64,000 nucleotides of DNA from Marsupella aquatica (GCA_973895155.1 OZ316894.1:2418001-2482000), one strand, 5' to 3'. Positions 12,356 to 26,079 are shown, counted from the stretch's first letter. Notes: generated from the letters alone by a model not told the origin. A program made the numbers and translations.

Positions 12356-13719
12356 CCCAACTCACCAAACTAAATCTGGTTAGATCAAACTCACAGTACA
12401 GCAAGCTCCCCCAACGACCGCAATTGCCGGCTACAGCAGTCCCCTTTCAAAAGTCTGGAAACACTCAAAGTTCTGAACAAATCTAACAGCTCAAAGCCCA
12501 GAGTGACCTCTTTCGCACTACCCCAAGAATGAACGAAAGAACCAACTAACAAACAATCCGACCAAGCTCGGTATTCACCAATGCCAACAGTGCAGGCTGC
12601 TGAGCTGGTGTACTGTCCGGAACTGCTGAGTGATGAGCTGGGCGAATCTGTGTGGTTGGAGCTGATGCCTTCGGATCAGTTTTATGAGGAGCGATTGATG
12701 GCGGACGGAGTGACAAGCGTGCACGCAACGCACCCCTATTGCTGCTCGATCCCGCCCTCTGCTAGTCTGCTACCGCAGTCGGTTTCCTTTGGTTTGACGC
12801 CCACGTCAATGTAACACGACCTCCTTGGCTATGGCGGCTCGATCGATCAAGGCAATTGGCTGATTCTCTTTTTGCCTTCGCCATAACTCTCCCGCGCAAT
12901 TACGTGCGAACGGAGCTCGAATCTGAACACCGTCCAAATTTGAATATACAGTAAAGCAAACGACAGTGTATTAAGAACTAAAGTTAACTGGACCTGAGTT
13001 AGTCTAACTCGGGTTAAATGGCATCGCCTACACGAATACTATGAATCCACGTGCTGTCTGAAACGTACTGTAAGTGTACTCGATCTCTGACGTTGATTCC
13101 TAGGATCGACGGTTCAGATAAGAGATTCTGGTTACACACTGGGACTTTACTCTGACACTCTGAATGTAACTGACGCGCACTTCGGGATCCTCAGAGCCCT
13201 ACAGGAGCCAATATAGTGTTGGCACGTTTAGGAAGTATGCCACATCACTTTTATGGTGGCGTTTTGGAATAATGTTACGGACTACTGTTCCAGGATTTTC
13301 AAGCAGCACTATTTGCGCACCGGTTTCATGAAGCCCTTAAAGGGGGTGAGGTGCCAAATCCCAGGTTGTAAATAACACCACGATTTACTGCACTACAACT
13401 ATAGTTCATGCCCCCTGTGATCCTCCAGTCAATTGGGTTCGGATTTCGGAGCTTATCTTAAATCATCAGAGTCAACTCTTTTCGGTTGATTTAAAAAAAC
13501 AATAACAGATAAGTCCAAAACTCTTGATACTCGGATGGAAACATACCATTATACCAAAGACCTTTCAACACAGACAAGGGGGGGGGGGGGAGGGGCGGGA
13601 ATTATTACAAGCTATAGTTTTGAAGTGGGCGTGGTGGGAGTCAGTCCAAGCATCTTGTCAAACATTGTGGTCTATGGAGCTTCAGTACTTGTTTCAAGTA
13701 CTTTTTAAATTTTTATTTA
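12356..13719. other. Lipocalin upstream region and intergenic DNA
   Basis: This is the probable promoter and leader of the - strand lipocalin, which must lie immediately above 12355. Short frames on both strands near 12546-12814 have no domain support. A run of 13 G lies at 13578-13590. No other gene is seen. Confidence 0.4.
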
Positions 13720-14000
13720 TTCCGCTGGAACCTCACGGAGAGCGTCCCAAAGGCAAAAATGGCCCCAAGGGGCAGAGATCCGACAGGGCCCAGGCCAGGA
13801 GGGAGAGAGGATTCAACCAGAACCCCAAAACAACCAATCAGAGACTGAGAGGATAATCAATTTAACCCCCCCCCCCCCCCCCCCCCATACACTCCACACC
13901 CTTTGCGTGTGGAGGGAGGATTGAACCTGAGACCTCTTGGTTCTAAACTCATCCTCTGGCTGATCCTATTTCCTCCTATTCAGAAACCATTTCAATTGCC
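13720..14000 (-). mobile_element. Possible SINE-like retroposon remnant with a C21 tract
   Basis: Read on the - strand, the segment contains GGTCTCAGGTTCAATCC near 13940, which fits a pol III B-box (GGTTCRANNCC). It is followed by a CTCCACAC/GTGTGGAG hairpin and a pure 21-base homopolymer (C at 13866-13886 on +). No convincing A-box or target-site duplication was found. Alternatives are a LINE 3' fragment or chance. Confidence 0.3.
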
Positions 14001-17000
14001 TTAAGAGAAATATTTTGGTATGGGTGATCTCAAGCGTCTTCTTTTCCATTTCATAGATATGAAACTTAGGACCTGCTCTAGTATTAAAAACAATTAAAAA
14101 ACTTAAGGACTTGCTCTAGCTAGTGCATGCCATATGTAACCGGCCTTCCTTCCGCAATAAGTGGGCTCGTCTTTCCATACCAGCAACAGCCTTGTGGTGT
14201 CCGGAAAACTTGAAAAAGAGACCAAAAGAAAAAGGTCCATTTTCTGACGGTGCATGTTGGCAGGTCTCGAGGGTTACCTGCTTATAAGGGCCTGCATGCA
14301 TGCATGCATGTTTCCCATAGAGGTATCAACTTATTAACGAGTTTATTACGACTTTGTATCGTGACAATCATGCTCTCTAAGGTACAGCAATCCATCAACT
14401 CTTCTTTTAGGGTTCCCATTTGTTTAAAGGTGGAAAGGTTGTTGTGAGGATTTTTTAAAGGGTTTTTCTTTGCTTCTTTTTGCTTTTAGGGTTCCCCAAT
14501 ATTTTAAAACAAGTTCACAAGTTGTTGGGATTTTCTCTAGTTGTTTTGTCTGTCTGTTTGCCCATATTTGAAAAGTTGATAGAGGGAGGGAGGGAGGTGA
14601 GGGGTTGGGAGGCGCAAATGGAGGAAGGAGAGGCTTTCTATTCCTTTCTAAAGGTTCCTCACTTGCGCTTTTCTCTAGTGTCCATGGTAGGGTTCTATGC
14701 TACTACAGTGATTGGTATCCTTTTTATAATCGAGATATTCAATCATGAATATTATTTCTTTTCTTCATGGAAACTTGGGGCACCGTTTTGGAGATTAAAG
14801 ATACTGACGGATTGTGAATATCTTATTGGTGAATTAAAAATCAATAAATCCATTTGGTTAGACATGTCCGTGACAAGTGAGAGGCCCAATAGTATGTTGT
14901 ATATGTTGGGGTCGGCATGGACCAAATTCAACCTACCAGCATATGATATGATAATAACAACATAATTGAACAAGGAGTGCCCTCTTTGTTGCATTCTATG
15001 TTTGTAGGACCCATACTACCCGACCCTACCCTACCCTACCCTCACGGTCCCGCTCAAAGCTTTCTCTCTCCAACCGTAGCCAGCGTTCCCTTGGCCTTTA
15101 GTCCCTTCTTTGGATGCCACCACTATAAGGCCCAGAAAGGGGTGGTCCATCATCCCTCATCTTTATGTTTTATTTTTCTAGGGGTACACTTTGGTTGATG
15201 GTCAGATATTAAAGTAAAATGCTAAACGAGAGTTCAGAAAGGGGAAATGTTACTTCTTCTTGGGATATTTACTAACATGCTAAACTAGTACTTGCCCACT
15301 TAGAGAAGATTTCATGTCCCACTTGAAGACCTAGTTACAATATTCGATGTGTACCATTAGCTCATTGCACTATTGCAGGTACTAGGTTTTTATCTCTAAG
15401 TATTCCCTTTTCCAAGTTTTGCTTTTGAGTTTGCTTTTGAGTTTGTCCTTACTATACCTCGTTTTCTTTTACTCCCGGTTTTGGGGGTTTCGATTTGCCA
15501 TTTGCTTTGAGTTTGTCCTTATTTTACACCTCTTTTGCTTTTACTCCCTTGTACTTTGTTTGCCCTTGTTTGTAAATTAGTCTCCTTTTCCAAAACTCTG
15601 ATGATTCATTTTTGATTTAAGAAACAAGAGTGCAAGAACTACAGTAGGCTTGTCAGGAGTTAGTTTGTAGCATCCAAATAATGTTTACTAGCTGGATGCA
15701 ATGTTACTCATGCCTCTATTTTTTATTTTGAAAAGGAGAAGGCTCTTTCGCAAGGCCAGCCAGGGGCAGAAACTACCTTCAGGGAACCAACAAAGGCCTT
15801 CAAGGTGAAACTAGTCTCGCCAGGTAATTCACTGGATTCACCTGACTGTTTTAAGTGCTACCTATCACTATGACTACAAAGAAAACTAGAGAGCTGGTAT
15901 TGTCTATCCTCCTATCAAATCTTGCTAGGGTAATGGTGATGGTGATTATTTGCTGTTTGGGCAGACTTATGCGCATTGTTGCTGACCTTGTCTCTGGCGG
16001 TCAAGGTGTGCCGACAAAAGATTCTGAAATTAAAAGGGGTTGCAGGTGAGTTGGGTTCATCATGCAATTCCCATTGAAGGGCCAACACTCCTCGTAGGTT
16101 GTGTATGTCAATCATACATACCATATATTCTGGGTTAACGCTTGAGGAGCTCGACTACCCTGCCACTTAGCTCTGGCATCATTGACTCCGACCCCAAGCT
16201 CCTCTACGATCCAGGTCTCTGGAAGGGCCATCTGGTGGGGACTATGTATGGGGAGACTAGTGGGCAATGAAACATTGCACTAGCAAACTAAGGCCATGCG
16301 TTGAGATGGTGACGCACACTAAGGACTTAGATTAACATTGGGAGCTGGTTGGGTCAAGGGAAGGGCCGTAAAAATGGCACCACACAAGTGAGCTAGGCTC
16401 AGAGAGTGCCGTACATTTTTTGGCCACGTCTGTCCTTCTGAACTAAGTAACCTGGACTGCCCACAAAGTAACCCGGACTGCCACAGACTCTATTTGAGAC
16501 CTCCTACTTCACTGAGTCCAGCTCAAGACATCCACTGAGGGAGAGATATGCTCACTGTTTCCAGTTAGGGGGTGTCCAATTAAGGACAGAAAGATTATGG
16601 ACTATCAAATTCAATATCCATAACTCTTTTGCTAAGTATAGAGATTGGGGTGCCATGACCATAAGTCACTTTAGAGTCTAGTAAAAACCAGGAAAGGAGA
16701 CCCCTTGAACATCTTTAAATTTGGACTTAATGGACCACAAAGATGGATTCATGACTTGACCAGGCACCCCAGCCGGTCGGCAGTAAAAAAATTAAAAAAA
16801 TGGATGAAGTTTGTCTTAGTTGTCATTAGGTCTGCCTCCCCTAACACAAGGTGGGAGAGGATTTGAAAGAAACAACATTTGGTAGATTTGTGGTGCCTTG
16901 AGTCAAGTAATGGCGTCCTGTGAAGCAGGGCAGACCCTACGACGACTGAGGTGAACTTCATGTGTTTTATTATATTATTGACTACCAACAATCTGAGGGG

Positions 17001-17390
17001 CCTACTCAAGTCCTGAAATCATCTTTGGGGTAGGTTAAGTCCATAAGATGCTGGAGAGGCCTGGTTAAGTCATTTCTTGAGTAAGAACTCTAGAGGCTAC
17101 AGAAAACTAAAATAAAACTGGATAACTGTAAACAAGCTACAGTCATTTGTTTTTGGCAATGCACAGGCGCGGTCGTGGTTATTCCCAACAGCAATAGGGC
17201 GTGTCAAAGTATAGTTGTATTTGATTGACCACTCAGGCCATAAAACTCACTTACAGACAGAATAGGTATGGGTTACCAAAATAAGTACCCCATAAAATAT
17301 ATTGATACTACCAAAAATATAAAACTGTAACCAATGTGTTAAGGGAGAGGGAGAACTTTGAGATGCCCTAATAAGATTATCACTAACTAT
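14001..17390. other. Intergenic DNA, no gene seen
   Basis: The stretch holds an ATGC microsatellite near 14286-14311 and four CCCTA units near 15024. A 161-codon frame at 14480-14965 has T-rich composition and no domain. Nothing else is supported. Confidence 0.45.
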
Positions 17391-17489
17391 GAAGCTTGGA
17401 GACTCCCTAATCCAAATAAGTATGAAGCTTCGAGACCCCCTAATCCAAATAAGTATGAAGCTTGGAGACCCCCTAATGCAAATTTCCAA
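17391..17489 (+). repeat. Three tandem 33-bp units
   Basis: The 33-bp unit starting GAAGCTTGGAGACTCCCTAA is repeated at 17391, 17424 and 17457 with only a few substitutions. A separate 21-bp string (AATGCACAGGCGCGGTCGTG plus one G) occurs near 17158 and again near 17670, on either side of the array. Confidence 0.8.
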
Positions 17490-19665
17490 AGCATCTTGTT
17501 GCAAGAACACTACAATCCAGCGCCGAAATAGACGTAAAAAGCAGAGGTTGTGATCCTGATTCACTCTTTCTTTCCAGCAGCTCTTGGCCGAAGGTTTAAC
17601 GCATGTGTCGTATTTATCACCTGAAGCATTATCAGAACAGACGACGAATATGAATTCAAGAAACTGACAATGCACAGGCGCGGTCGTGGCCATCCTCGAG
17701 GCGGAGCTCCGATTGTTGTTTCCAAACCGAAGAGCTAAAAAGTAGGCAACGTACTTAAAGTTGGAATTATTGTGAACGTCACTCAAGCCACCGTACCAGA
17801 GAAAAACATTCCACGATTCCATGGTTTGTCTGAGAAAGTCTTCGCTAATGTGAGTATTCATCGGCGTTTTGTGGAGGTGCCGTTAATTATGCTACCTTGT
17901 CACGCTCACGAGTCACCGCAGAGCTTTGTTAATTTGTTATCAATCGACGGCCATTTCTTGTTTTCTCGTGAATACATGCTGGAGCACTAACAACACGGTC
18001 CTTTTCTGTTAACAGCCTTTTCTTGATTGTTTAGCACAAATCGTTGAAGCTTCGCGCAGTTCTGTGAGTACTAGCGATCGCTACGGTCCTTAATGCGCAT
18101 ACTCTTTCAAACATGACGGTCTTTCTTTGTCAATACATCATCATAAGCAATTCGGTACTGCTCGGCGGCATTCGTTATGATTCAGAGGAACGTTGAAATC
18201 GAGCCATGAGCACATAGGTCAGTGAGGAGCACGTTCCTCTCTGAACAAGAGCATCACCGCAATAGCTCCTGGACAGTCGTTAAGATCGATGAAGTGAAAT
18301 GTGCAAGTCAAGACACGAGCACAGCGACCTTTTTTGTCGCTAAATGCCAAGTTACCGATATAATACTGCACACGGACATTGGGTCTTGAAAAATTTGTCT
18401 AAAGAAAATAGGACAAGTTTAATCGATTTTTGTTATTATTCGATGGATTGTCCAAATCGAGATGGGAGCTCAACAGCTTCCTGGCAAATTAAGCATATTA
18501 AACGAGTGACTTCTTTCTGGCTGGTCTTGACGCTCCATGTGCACGAACAGTAATCAACAGTAGTGAAGAATGAAGAGAATGTTCGCGAGCAGTAATTAAC
18601 ACGGGTGAAGAATGAAGCGAAATGCAATCCCTACAGTAGATGTCTTGTAAGGTCGAGTTCTATAGGAGGAACTTTCAGAAGGGACACCTAAATCACCTCT
18701 CACTGCCCTTTGTGACTTTGGTAAGATGTTACCCGCAAAGCTTACATATTCCAATCCGAGCATTCATATATATGAAAATGCCAAAAAGCAGGGGGCGCTG
18801 AACCGGGAGACAGGAGCGCCATTCCGCTGTAATAATGAATTGATCACGAATTTGGTTAGAAGCCCGCTTAGACGCAGCAGTGACATAATTTTGATTTCCA
18901 GTTTCTGTCAGATGAACAGTAGCAACACGATAGTCGTCGTAAAGCAACATTCGCCATGTATGATTCCATCGAATTTTCAAATGGACACATGAGCACATGA
19001 TTCAAATTGCCTCTTTTCATGTCGTGGCATTGTGGCAAGCACTGCTGGCGCTGCAGAAGTAGTAATCGGCAGCAGACAAGAATGAAAAGACTGTTGGTGT
19101 TCCGTAAAGTGGACTTCTGGCAATCAGCGAGAGGGACACGCAGCACTGTGTACGAAAAGCGGGGATGTCAGTTTCTTGTAGGTGTCACTGGAATCGACGG
19201 GGAAGGCGCACAAGTGGAAAAGCTTCAGATAATTATTCCAATCACTTACAGTAGTATCAAGGTGATATAGATGAAGTGGCAGTCATTCAACCCCATGTTG
19301 ACTAAAGACATAGAAAAGTCTACAAGATCCCAATCTGAGCACCGAAGTGATCGATTACAAAATCTTTCAGACTGAGTAATGAGTACCTGGTGAGTCTAAT
19401 ACAGTCTCAGGTGAGATTCCAGTCATTCAGGGAGGGTGTCATTGTGTATATTGAAAGTCGCAAGAATTGAACCAGATATTATTCTATCTAATTGCCGCGA
19501 TGGTTGACTCGGCAGAGAAATGTTGTTTCAAAAGGACACAGATTTTGCTCACCTGTTCTGTCTTCGAGCCTGCATACTCTGACTTTCTACTTGGAAACTT
19601 TGAGCGTTGTATTAATGCATTTTCGGAGCATCATGGCCTTCCTCTCTCCACAATATGGACGACAC
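17490..19665. other. Intergenic DNA, no gene seen
   Basis: Only short frames are present, including overlapping ones on both strands near 18700-19270. None shows a domain, splice pattern or sustained coding bias. Confidence 0.45.
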
Positions 19666-19840
19666 CTTTTGACAATCGTTGTATCTTTTTTCACTGCGAA
19701 TTCTTTGTCATTAAAAAATTCTCTTTGTTTCCCCAGAATCGTAGATAATTGGTCCTTGACAACTGTTGACAATCGTTGTATCTTATTTCACTGCGAATTC
19801 TTTATGTCAATATAAAGTTCTCTTTGTTTCCCCAGAATCA
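19666..19840 (+). repeat. Two ~98-bp direct repeat copies
   Basis: A block beginning TTGACAATCGTTGTATCTT and ending TTTGTTTCCCCAGAATC is present at about 19669-19740 and again at about 19764-19840, separated by a short linker. One copy has small indels. Confidence 0.75.
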
Positions 19841-20449
19841 CGGTGTTTCCATGTCCCCGACGAACTGTTCACAAAGCTAGATTGACCACATTCATTGGGG
19901 GAGCTAGAAAGATATTAGATCGCTTTTGTGTTGCTCTGTTTCTTCCCTAAGTGTAGAGTGCTGAATTGGCATCGTACACTACTGCGCTCCAAATATCAGA
20001 TGAAGTGATTTGACGCAATTCAGCATATCTGATTTTTTCGTTTTGCAGAAGCAAAGAAATCGACCAGTAAAGGAATCAACAAATTTTAAGAAATGTACTG
20101 GGGAATGCATACTCCATCGATCGTTACGTATCATTTGTTGCCAACATGCTCGGAGACTGTCCATGCTACTGTTTTTGATAAATTAAATGCAACTTGTAAT
20201 TGTAATATTTGGAGTAAAATAAGAAAGCTAAAAATGGAGGGGTTTGTTTCGCCCATCTCTGAAACTTGCCCATTTAAATAATTTTTGGATCTTTTGTTTC
20301 AGCTCAAAATTTTACAGCATGTTTTGTGATGCGCATTTTATTACGTGACAGTTTCAATTTTTTAGAAGACCATGTGGTTCATTGCCAGTGAGTGCGAAGA
20401 TAATCAAATATTTATTATAACAGCCATCAGACGCTTTACTTCTGTGAAC

Positions 20450-20745
20450 AAGGCCCTCAGTACTTGGGGACTAGCACCAACTTAACATTTTGGGTAACAA
20501 CTTTTCACTTTTATGAACACTTTCAAATGCCCTGAGTAGCCCTCACTACTTGGGCACTAGCACCAACTTAACATTTTGGGAAAGAAGGCTTCACTTTTAT
20601 GAACAAAAGGATGCCCTGAATAGTTTGCGTGTCACAACTTACAGGTACTAGCACCTACTTGACATTTTGGGAAACAACTCTTCACTTTTATGAACAAAAG
20701 GATGCCCTGAATAGTTTGCGTGTCACAACTTAGAGGTCACATATG
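20450..20745 (+). repeat. Three ~100-bp tandem units
   Basis: Each unit carries ACTAGCACC(A/T)ACTT, ACATTTTGGGAAA and TCACTTTTATGAACA in the same order. The last two also share AAAGGATGCCCTGAATAG and TTTGCGTGTCACAACTTA almost exactly. This is non-coding. Confidence 0.8.
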
Positions 20746-22684
20746 AATCAAAAGTGTAAAGAATAGATTTTGATATTCTGAGTGGAAATCCATGGGGCTT
20801 CATACTAAGCCCTCAATCCATCCAGGCGTCCATGCAGGGTTTAAATTTCAGTAAAATAAACAAAAGGTCGAGTTCATAGTTTTGTAAGAGAATCAACGCA
20901 AATAAAGAAAAGCTCGAGAAACATATACCAAAGGACGTGAATGACTTGTTTTCGAGTTCCTTGTCTAATGATCTGACCTGCACGGAGCAAATTGATCAAG
21001 ACTTCAGACTTGTCATAACTGATTGTCGATCATCTGCAGAGCCGGGAAACCGCCTCGATTCACGGAGATTTTTGCGCGACAAGAGAGCTCAACAAGGAGA
21101 CCGTACCCACCAATTCATGACGCATCGTGCACATGCAATCAAGCATCGCAAAGCCTGCAACGCAAAGGATGTTCTTCTGCGGGGCACGCCCCGGGGGCGG
21201 AGAGAAGGGCTGCCACATTGCCACATGTGTATGAGATCTTCCTTTCGACATTTCGTTCAGAGTCACAGCGATCATGGCTCTTTACTTCTTTAGATTCGTC
21301 ATCATCATTGTCATCAAAATATGTTTTACTACTGTTAAAGACCTTGACGTGAATATCTGGCATCAATTAATTCGATGGAATTATATTTATAGGTAAACTA
21401 AATCTGATTTCTGATTCGTGAACCGCCTCGTCCCACTTCCATCGTTATGAAACAGCAACTTTACAAAACTCAGAAATCTTGCGATCGTTTACTACTTTAC
21501 TCTACAGCTCTACTGTACAGAAAGGTCCGTTCGAGAAAGGTGAGAGATCATTCGTTTGATAGCATTGCAATCGATCATTATTCGATCTGATGGACGTGAA
21601 TGGTGACTTTTGTCAATTTTCCAAATCGGCAAAATAGTGAGAGGATTTCCGCGAGGTGCGGACTGAGTTTGTGCTTTTTTTCTGAAACTACGGACGCTCT
21701 CAATCCAACAAGACAGTAGCGCGTGTCAAACTTAGAAAAGACTGATTGGACTGCGGGTAGTCACTTTTGACGGGTTCGAGAGCCAAGGTCCTTAGAAAAG
21801 CCTTCTGTCCGGCTTATTACTTCCGTCCAGTCTCCCATCGATGCCTTTTCTTTGCCTTCGAAACGGGAATTCTTAATTAAGCATGTCTCAGAGCTTATCA
21901 GGTAAGTTCCACTCTTGATATTGCTCACCCAGGAAAACGTGAGCCGGCTGCAGGACCAATGGGTGAAGCTAGACTCAGATTGTAATGGACCCAACTCCAA
22001 ACATGTTGAGAGATGAAACAATTCCAAATACAGTGGACAATGTCTTCCTTGTCATGAGTGTCAGCGTGTACATCAGATGTACGGAGAGTATGAAAGCGAG
22101 TGTTGGGTGGCACCAATGCCGGTCCGATCGTTGGTTTTCGAGTGTGACTTTGCACTCAATAGTCCATCAGTAGAAGTCTAGAAGGTCTACCATAGCTATT
22201 TGGAGAGAATACTTCACAAGCTTTCTACAAACTATTGGAGAAAAGATAAAGAGATGACAGTGAGAACCAAAAACTGCACCGACCAATGCTCGTCGTTTTT
22301 CCAACCGTGTTATATCTTAAGTCAAGTCAAGATTGGAAGGGTGTTGTCAGAGAGTACAGTAGTACTTCTTCGATTCGTACCCATAGTTTCGTTTTCCTGA
22401 CAAATCCCAGGTTTGACACCCTCGTTGTGATGTTTGACTCCCTTCGGCTTCAGAAACGGCGGAAAAGAGAGACGAGTCGGGACACGGGAGTGTCGGACGA
22501 GCCTGCTCCGACCTGCCCTCGCGGACCCTGCCCCGATCCACACCACCTGTCCTCCTGCCCTGCCTCCAAGGTACTACTCTACTACTCTAGGGCAGAGGAG
22601 CTTCTCTGACAGTGTCAGCGGGAAGTCCGCCAGGATTTGGTCTGGGGTCTCCTTGTCGTTCCATTCTTTTGGGTCTTTGTTATA
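20746..22684. other. Intergenic DNA, no gene seen
   Basis: Overlapping frames near 20937-21352 and 22286-22685 have no recognisable domain. The GC-rich stretch near 22440-22560 is the most gene-like in composition but has no supporting motif. Confidence 0.4.
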
Positions 22685-23125
22685 AATTGTAGCAGCCCTA
22701 CACTGTACAACAGGGCTCTCAACCCCAGCATGATAAAGCTGTCTTTGTTATAAACTACAGAAGCCCTATACTATACAACAGGGCTCGGTCTGGGGTCTCC
22801 TTGTCGTTCCATTCTTTTGGGTTCTTTGTTATAAATTATAGAAGCCCTATACTATACAGCAGGGCTCTCCACCCCAGCGTTAGCAAGATAAAGCCCTCTT
22901 TCGGAGTTAACAAGATAAAGATAAAGCTGTCTTTGTTATAAAATATAGAAGCCCTATCCTATAGAACAGGGCTCTCAAAGCCCGGCGTTAACAAGAGAAA
23001 GATAAAGCTGTCTTTGTTATAAAATATAGAAGCCCTATCCTATACAACAGGGCTCTCAAAGCCCGGCGTTAACAAGAGAAAGATAAAGCCCCCGTGTTAA
23101 CAAGATAAAGCCCTCTCTCAAATAT
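22685..23125 (+). repeat. Tandem array with a conserved AGCCCT/AGGGCT hairpin
   Basis: About five units of roughly 75-110 bp. Each contains TCTTTGTTATAAA, then AGCCCTA, a short loop and ACAGGGCTC, so each can form a stem-loop. Several units then carry AACAAGATAAAG-type spacers. Near 23130-23180 a 28-bp string (TCAAATATTATAGGAACTCT followed by TGTAAAAG) is duplicated. No ORF runs through the array. Confidence 0.8.
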
Positions 23126-23180
23126 TATAGGAACTCTTGTAAAAGCACTCAAATATTATAGGAACTCTTGTAAAAGTTAT

Positions 23181-24504
23181 GGGAGTTGATCTTGTTTGAC
23201 TATAATAAGGAAAGCCTGTGAACTCAATAAGTACACAATAAAGACAACCTAGAAAAAAAGTAAGCAATAACAATACACAATAGTGTGACAGTCTAATGGT
23301 CTACATCATTTTCTAGTATTGAAGTATATATGCAAGTGGGACATATATGGATGTCCACTAAGGGCAGGTTTAAAGGTTGAGGCACACTTATACTGGGACT
23401 AGGACCCACTGCAGCTAGAAATCTATAATGGCCTTTGGTTGTCAATGTTTTCTCAAGAGGATCATGCCAAGTTGACAAAAAACAAAATTTGTGACGAGGT
23501 TCTCGTTTTATGGGCACCTATTAAACCTGCTCACTTTTGTTTCTATTGTGCTTGCCATTTGCACATGGACAACATGTTCTAACCAGAAGTGAACAGGTGG
23601 ATGTTCTAATCTAAAGTGAAGACACAAGTGGACGTTCTAATCAAAAAGTGAAGACACAAGTAGACATTATATTGTAATAGAAAGCAAGATTGCGTGACTG
23701 AATTCAGGGCACCTTCTCAATTAGAAAATCCCTGTGGGGCTCTTTAAGCTTTGTCATCTCAATCTGAATAGCTGTACTCTGCATTCTATTTGAATAGTCA
23801 GATTGCCCCTTGGCGTACAACACCTAAAAGTTCTTTATCATGTACTAGCCTAATGCTTGTGTGTTGCACAAAACATGTTGAGGTGAGAAAAAATTAGAGG
23901 TGAAGAAAAGAAGTCTAGGTGAGAAAAAGATGTAGAGGAGAGAAGGTAGTGAGATGAGAAAAAGATATAAAGATACAAAATCAAGGTGAAAAAAATGTTG
24001 AGATAATGAAAGAATATTCTTGAATAAGTTGGGTTAACTTATTTAACTAGGAATAAAAAAGATCACAACACACTATTTTTGCATTAGCGATTGGCAATCT
24101 CTTGTATTAATTCTCCAGTATAATACATATAAATGGAGATATGGATACAATGAGCTTTTTGTACTCACCTCTAAAATTTGCTTTCTTTGAACAGACCCCT
24201 TTTTGGTCCTCACCTCTATACCTCTATTTATGTTCAATGAATGATTAATTTTAGTTTTTCCGGCTAGTTACTTACAATGAATGGCCCCTCTCCGTGTTTA
24301 GTTTGTTTTCTTTCTTTTTCCATTAATTTAGACCATTTGTATGGAGTGATTCTGTGTTTGGGCCACATCCACATTCCATACCCCCCAAGAACCGGCTTGC
24401 AAATATCAGTCAATGTGCAAAATATCTCGTCATTGAGCATCGGCTCCAAAAGAGTTGCCGTAGTTCATCGACTGCCATGCAATAACGCAGTCCCTTCGCA
24501 GTTC
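23181..24504. other. Intergenic AT-rich DNA, no gene seen
   Basis: Several near-repeats of GAAGTGAACAGGTGGATGTTC type occur at 23580-23670, and AGGTGAGAAAAA-type runs at 23880-23990. No coding feature is supported. Confidence 0.4.
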
Positions 24505-24705
24505 CTTGGAAGGCGGAACAAACTGAATTTGTTTGGACATAATCACGAGAACACTACCGTAGATTGGCAGAACAAATTCCTCTTTTTGCCCTTTCCACGG
24601 AGAGTGCCTTGAAAGGCGGAACAAACCAAAGTTGACTGGACATAATCACGAGAAAACTACCGTATATTGGCAGAACAAAATCCTCTTTTTGGCCCTTTTT
24701 CTCTG
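24505..24705 (+). repeat. Tandem duplication of ~100 bp
   Basis: Two adjacent copies share GGCGGAACAAAC, GGACATAATCACGAGAA, ACTACCGTA(G/T)ATTGGCAG and CCTCTTTTTG in order, with about 10% divergence. Confidence 0.8.
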
Positions 24706-24992
24706 CGTAGGCACGGAGCCCAATTTGCTCCTCAAAGCCGTGTGATCCGCTCTTACCCAATCGGGAGACTTGCCGTCGCCGTTCCGAGAACCTGGAGAGC
24801 ATAGACCCTGCTTTCATCTACAGCAACATGGAAGAATCGTGTGGTATGTAGCAGATTAGCAGGAGCGAAGACTCCGCCAAATTCATCAATTAACGAGAGG
24901 CCTATTTCGTGATTCTGGAACAAGATTGTCATGGCTCTTTGATGGAATCGTGGAATCGCAAATTAAGTTCTGTTTTGCAAGTTGATTGTACA

Positions 24993-25044
24993 CTGTAATC
25001 ACAGATATAAATGTTACGCTGTAATCACAGATATAAATGTTACG
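24993..25044 (+). repeat. Perfect 26-bp tandem duplication
   Basis: The 26-bp unit beginning CTGTAATCACAGATATAAAT occurs twice, head to tail, without change. Such identity implies a recent event. Confidence 0.85.
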
Positions 25045-26079
25045 TCTTGATTGGAATCAGTTTGCTACTTCCATATGCCTTTTGAACAGCTACATCAGAG
25101 GCCTAAATAGTTGACGCAGTGCATCTTTTGCATCGGCTTTGATTGTCGTTGGTCCGCTCTGAACTTTCTCGTGAGAACCATTTCTCGTAGTGTGCTCTCC
25201 AATATCCAATTGACCACACTCCAAGTGCCGAATAGGTCTTTCCAATGCCTGGTCTGCCCCTCGAAGCTTCTGTTTGGTGAGTCTTGGATAAAACTTTTTA
25301 CTGATATGACTAAAGCACTGTAGAAAGAGGAGAACGAACCGCAAAAGAGGTTGCGTTGGTAGAACACAATCACAAAAGCAATGCTCAAAAAGCTTGAAAC
25401 TCTCAACTTGGTGGAGAATGCTGATGTCCTCATTAGGCAGAAATGCTGACAGTGCATATCTTGCCCTCTTGCATCATGTTTAGTGTTCGTCGGTTACGGT
25501 GGTTCTCCTTGGTCCTTTCTGGACTTTTTCACCCCTTTGTTGTTGGCCCTGTTTCAGTGGTTTATGTGTTCTCGTATTGTTTTGCATACCTTTAGACACA
25601 GAGCGGTCAGCACGACTTCAATCCGAGAGAAAGGAGCCTGAGGATGACAGAGAGAGAGAAAGCTCCTCAGGCTTTCTGCACAGCGACTGTTTGCTATTCC
25701 TTGGGCTTCGCCTTTTGTGAGCCTCCCCAGAATGTCTTTCGCAACTCTGTCTTTTTAGGCGACTTTCAATTTCCGCCATTCCGAGATAAATCTTCCTTTA
25801 AATTGAATCCCGCATGATTTGGACACAAATAAGTGTACAGGCTCGGCGAGGTCTATCAAGGTAATGACGACGTGCATGTGTTAAAAGATTTTGGAACTAT
25901 CGGCTTTATCGACGACACTCCTGCGAAGGGACAATCGGCTGCTTGCAATTGCCGCCGTGGACATTAAAAATATTACTAAAAACCTGTCATCTAATTGTGG
26001 AGCCCCCCGAGCTATGCACATTACCGTTCCCTTAATGGAAATGCGTAGACGCACTTTGCCGGATGAGTGCCGAAATGTT
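25045..26079. other. Intergenic DNA, no gene seen
   Basis: Only short, unsupported frames are present. No splice-consistent set and no domain. Confidence 0.4.

Noticed and set aside
14480-14965. 161-codon frame as a possible gene
   Set aside because: It lies in T-rich DNA, has no recognisable domain, and ends in sequence typical of non-coding DNA.
15020-15045. Telomere-like CCCTA repeats
   Set aside because: Only four units and not the plant CCCTAAA heptamer, so a short microsatellite.
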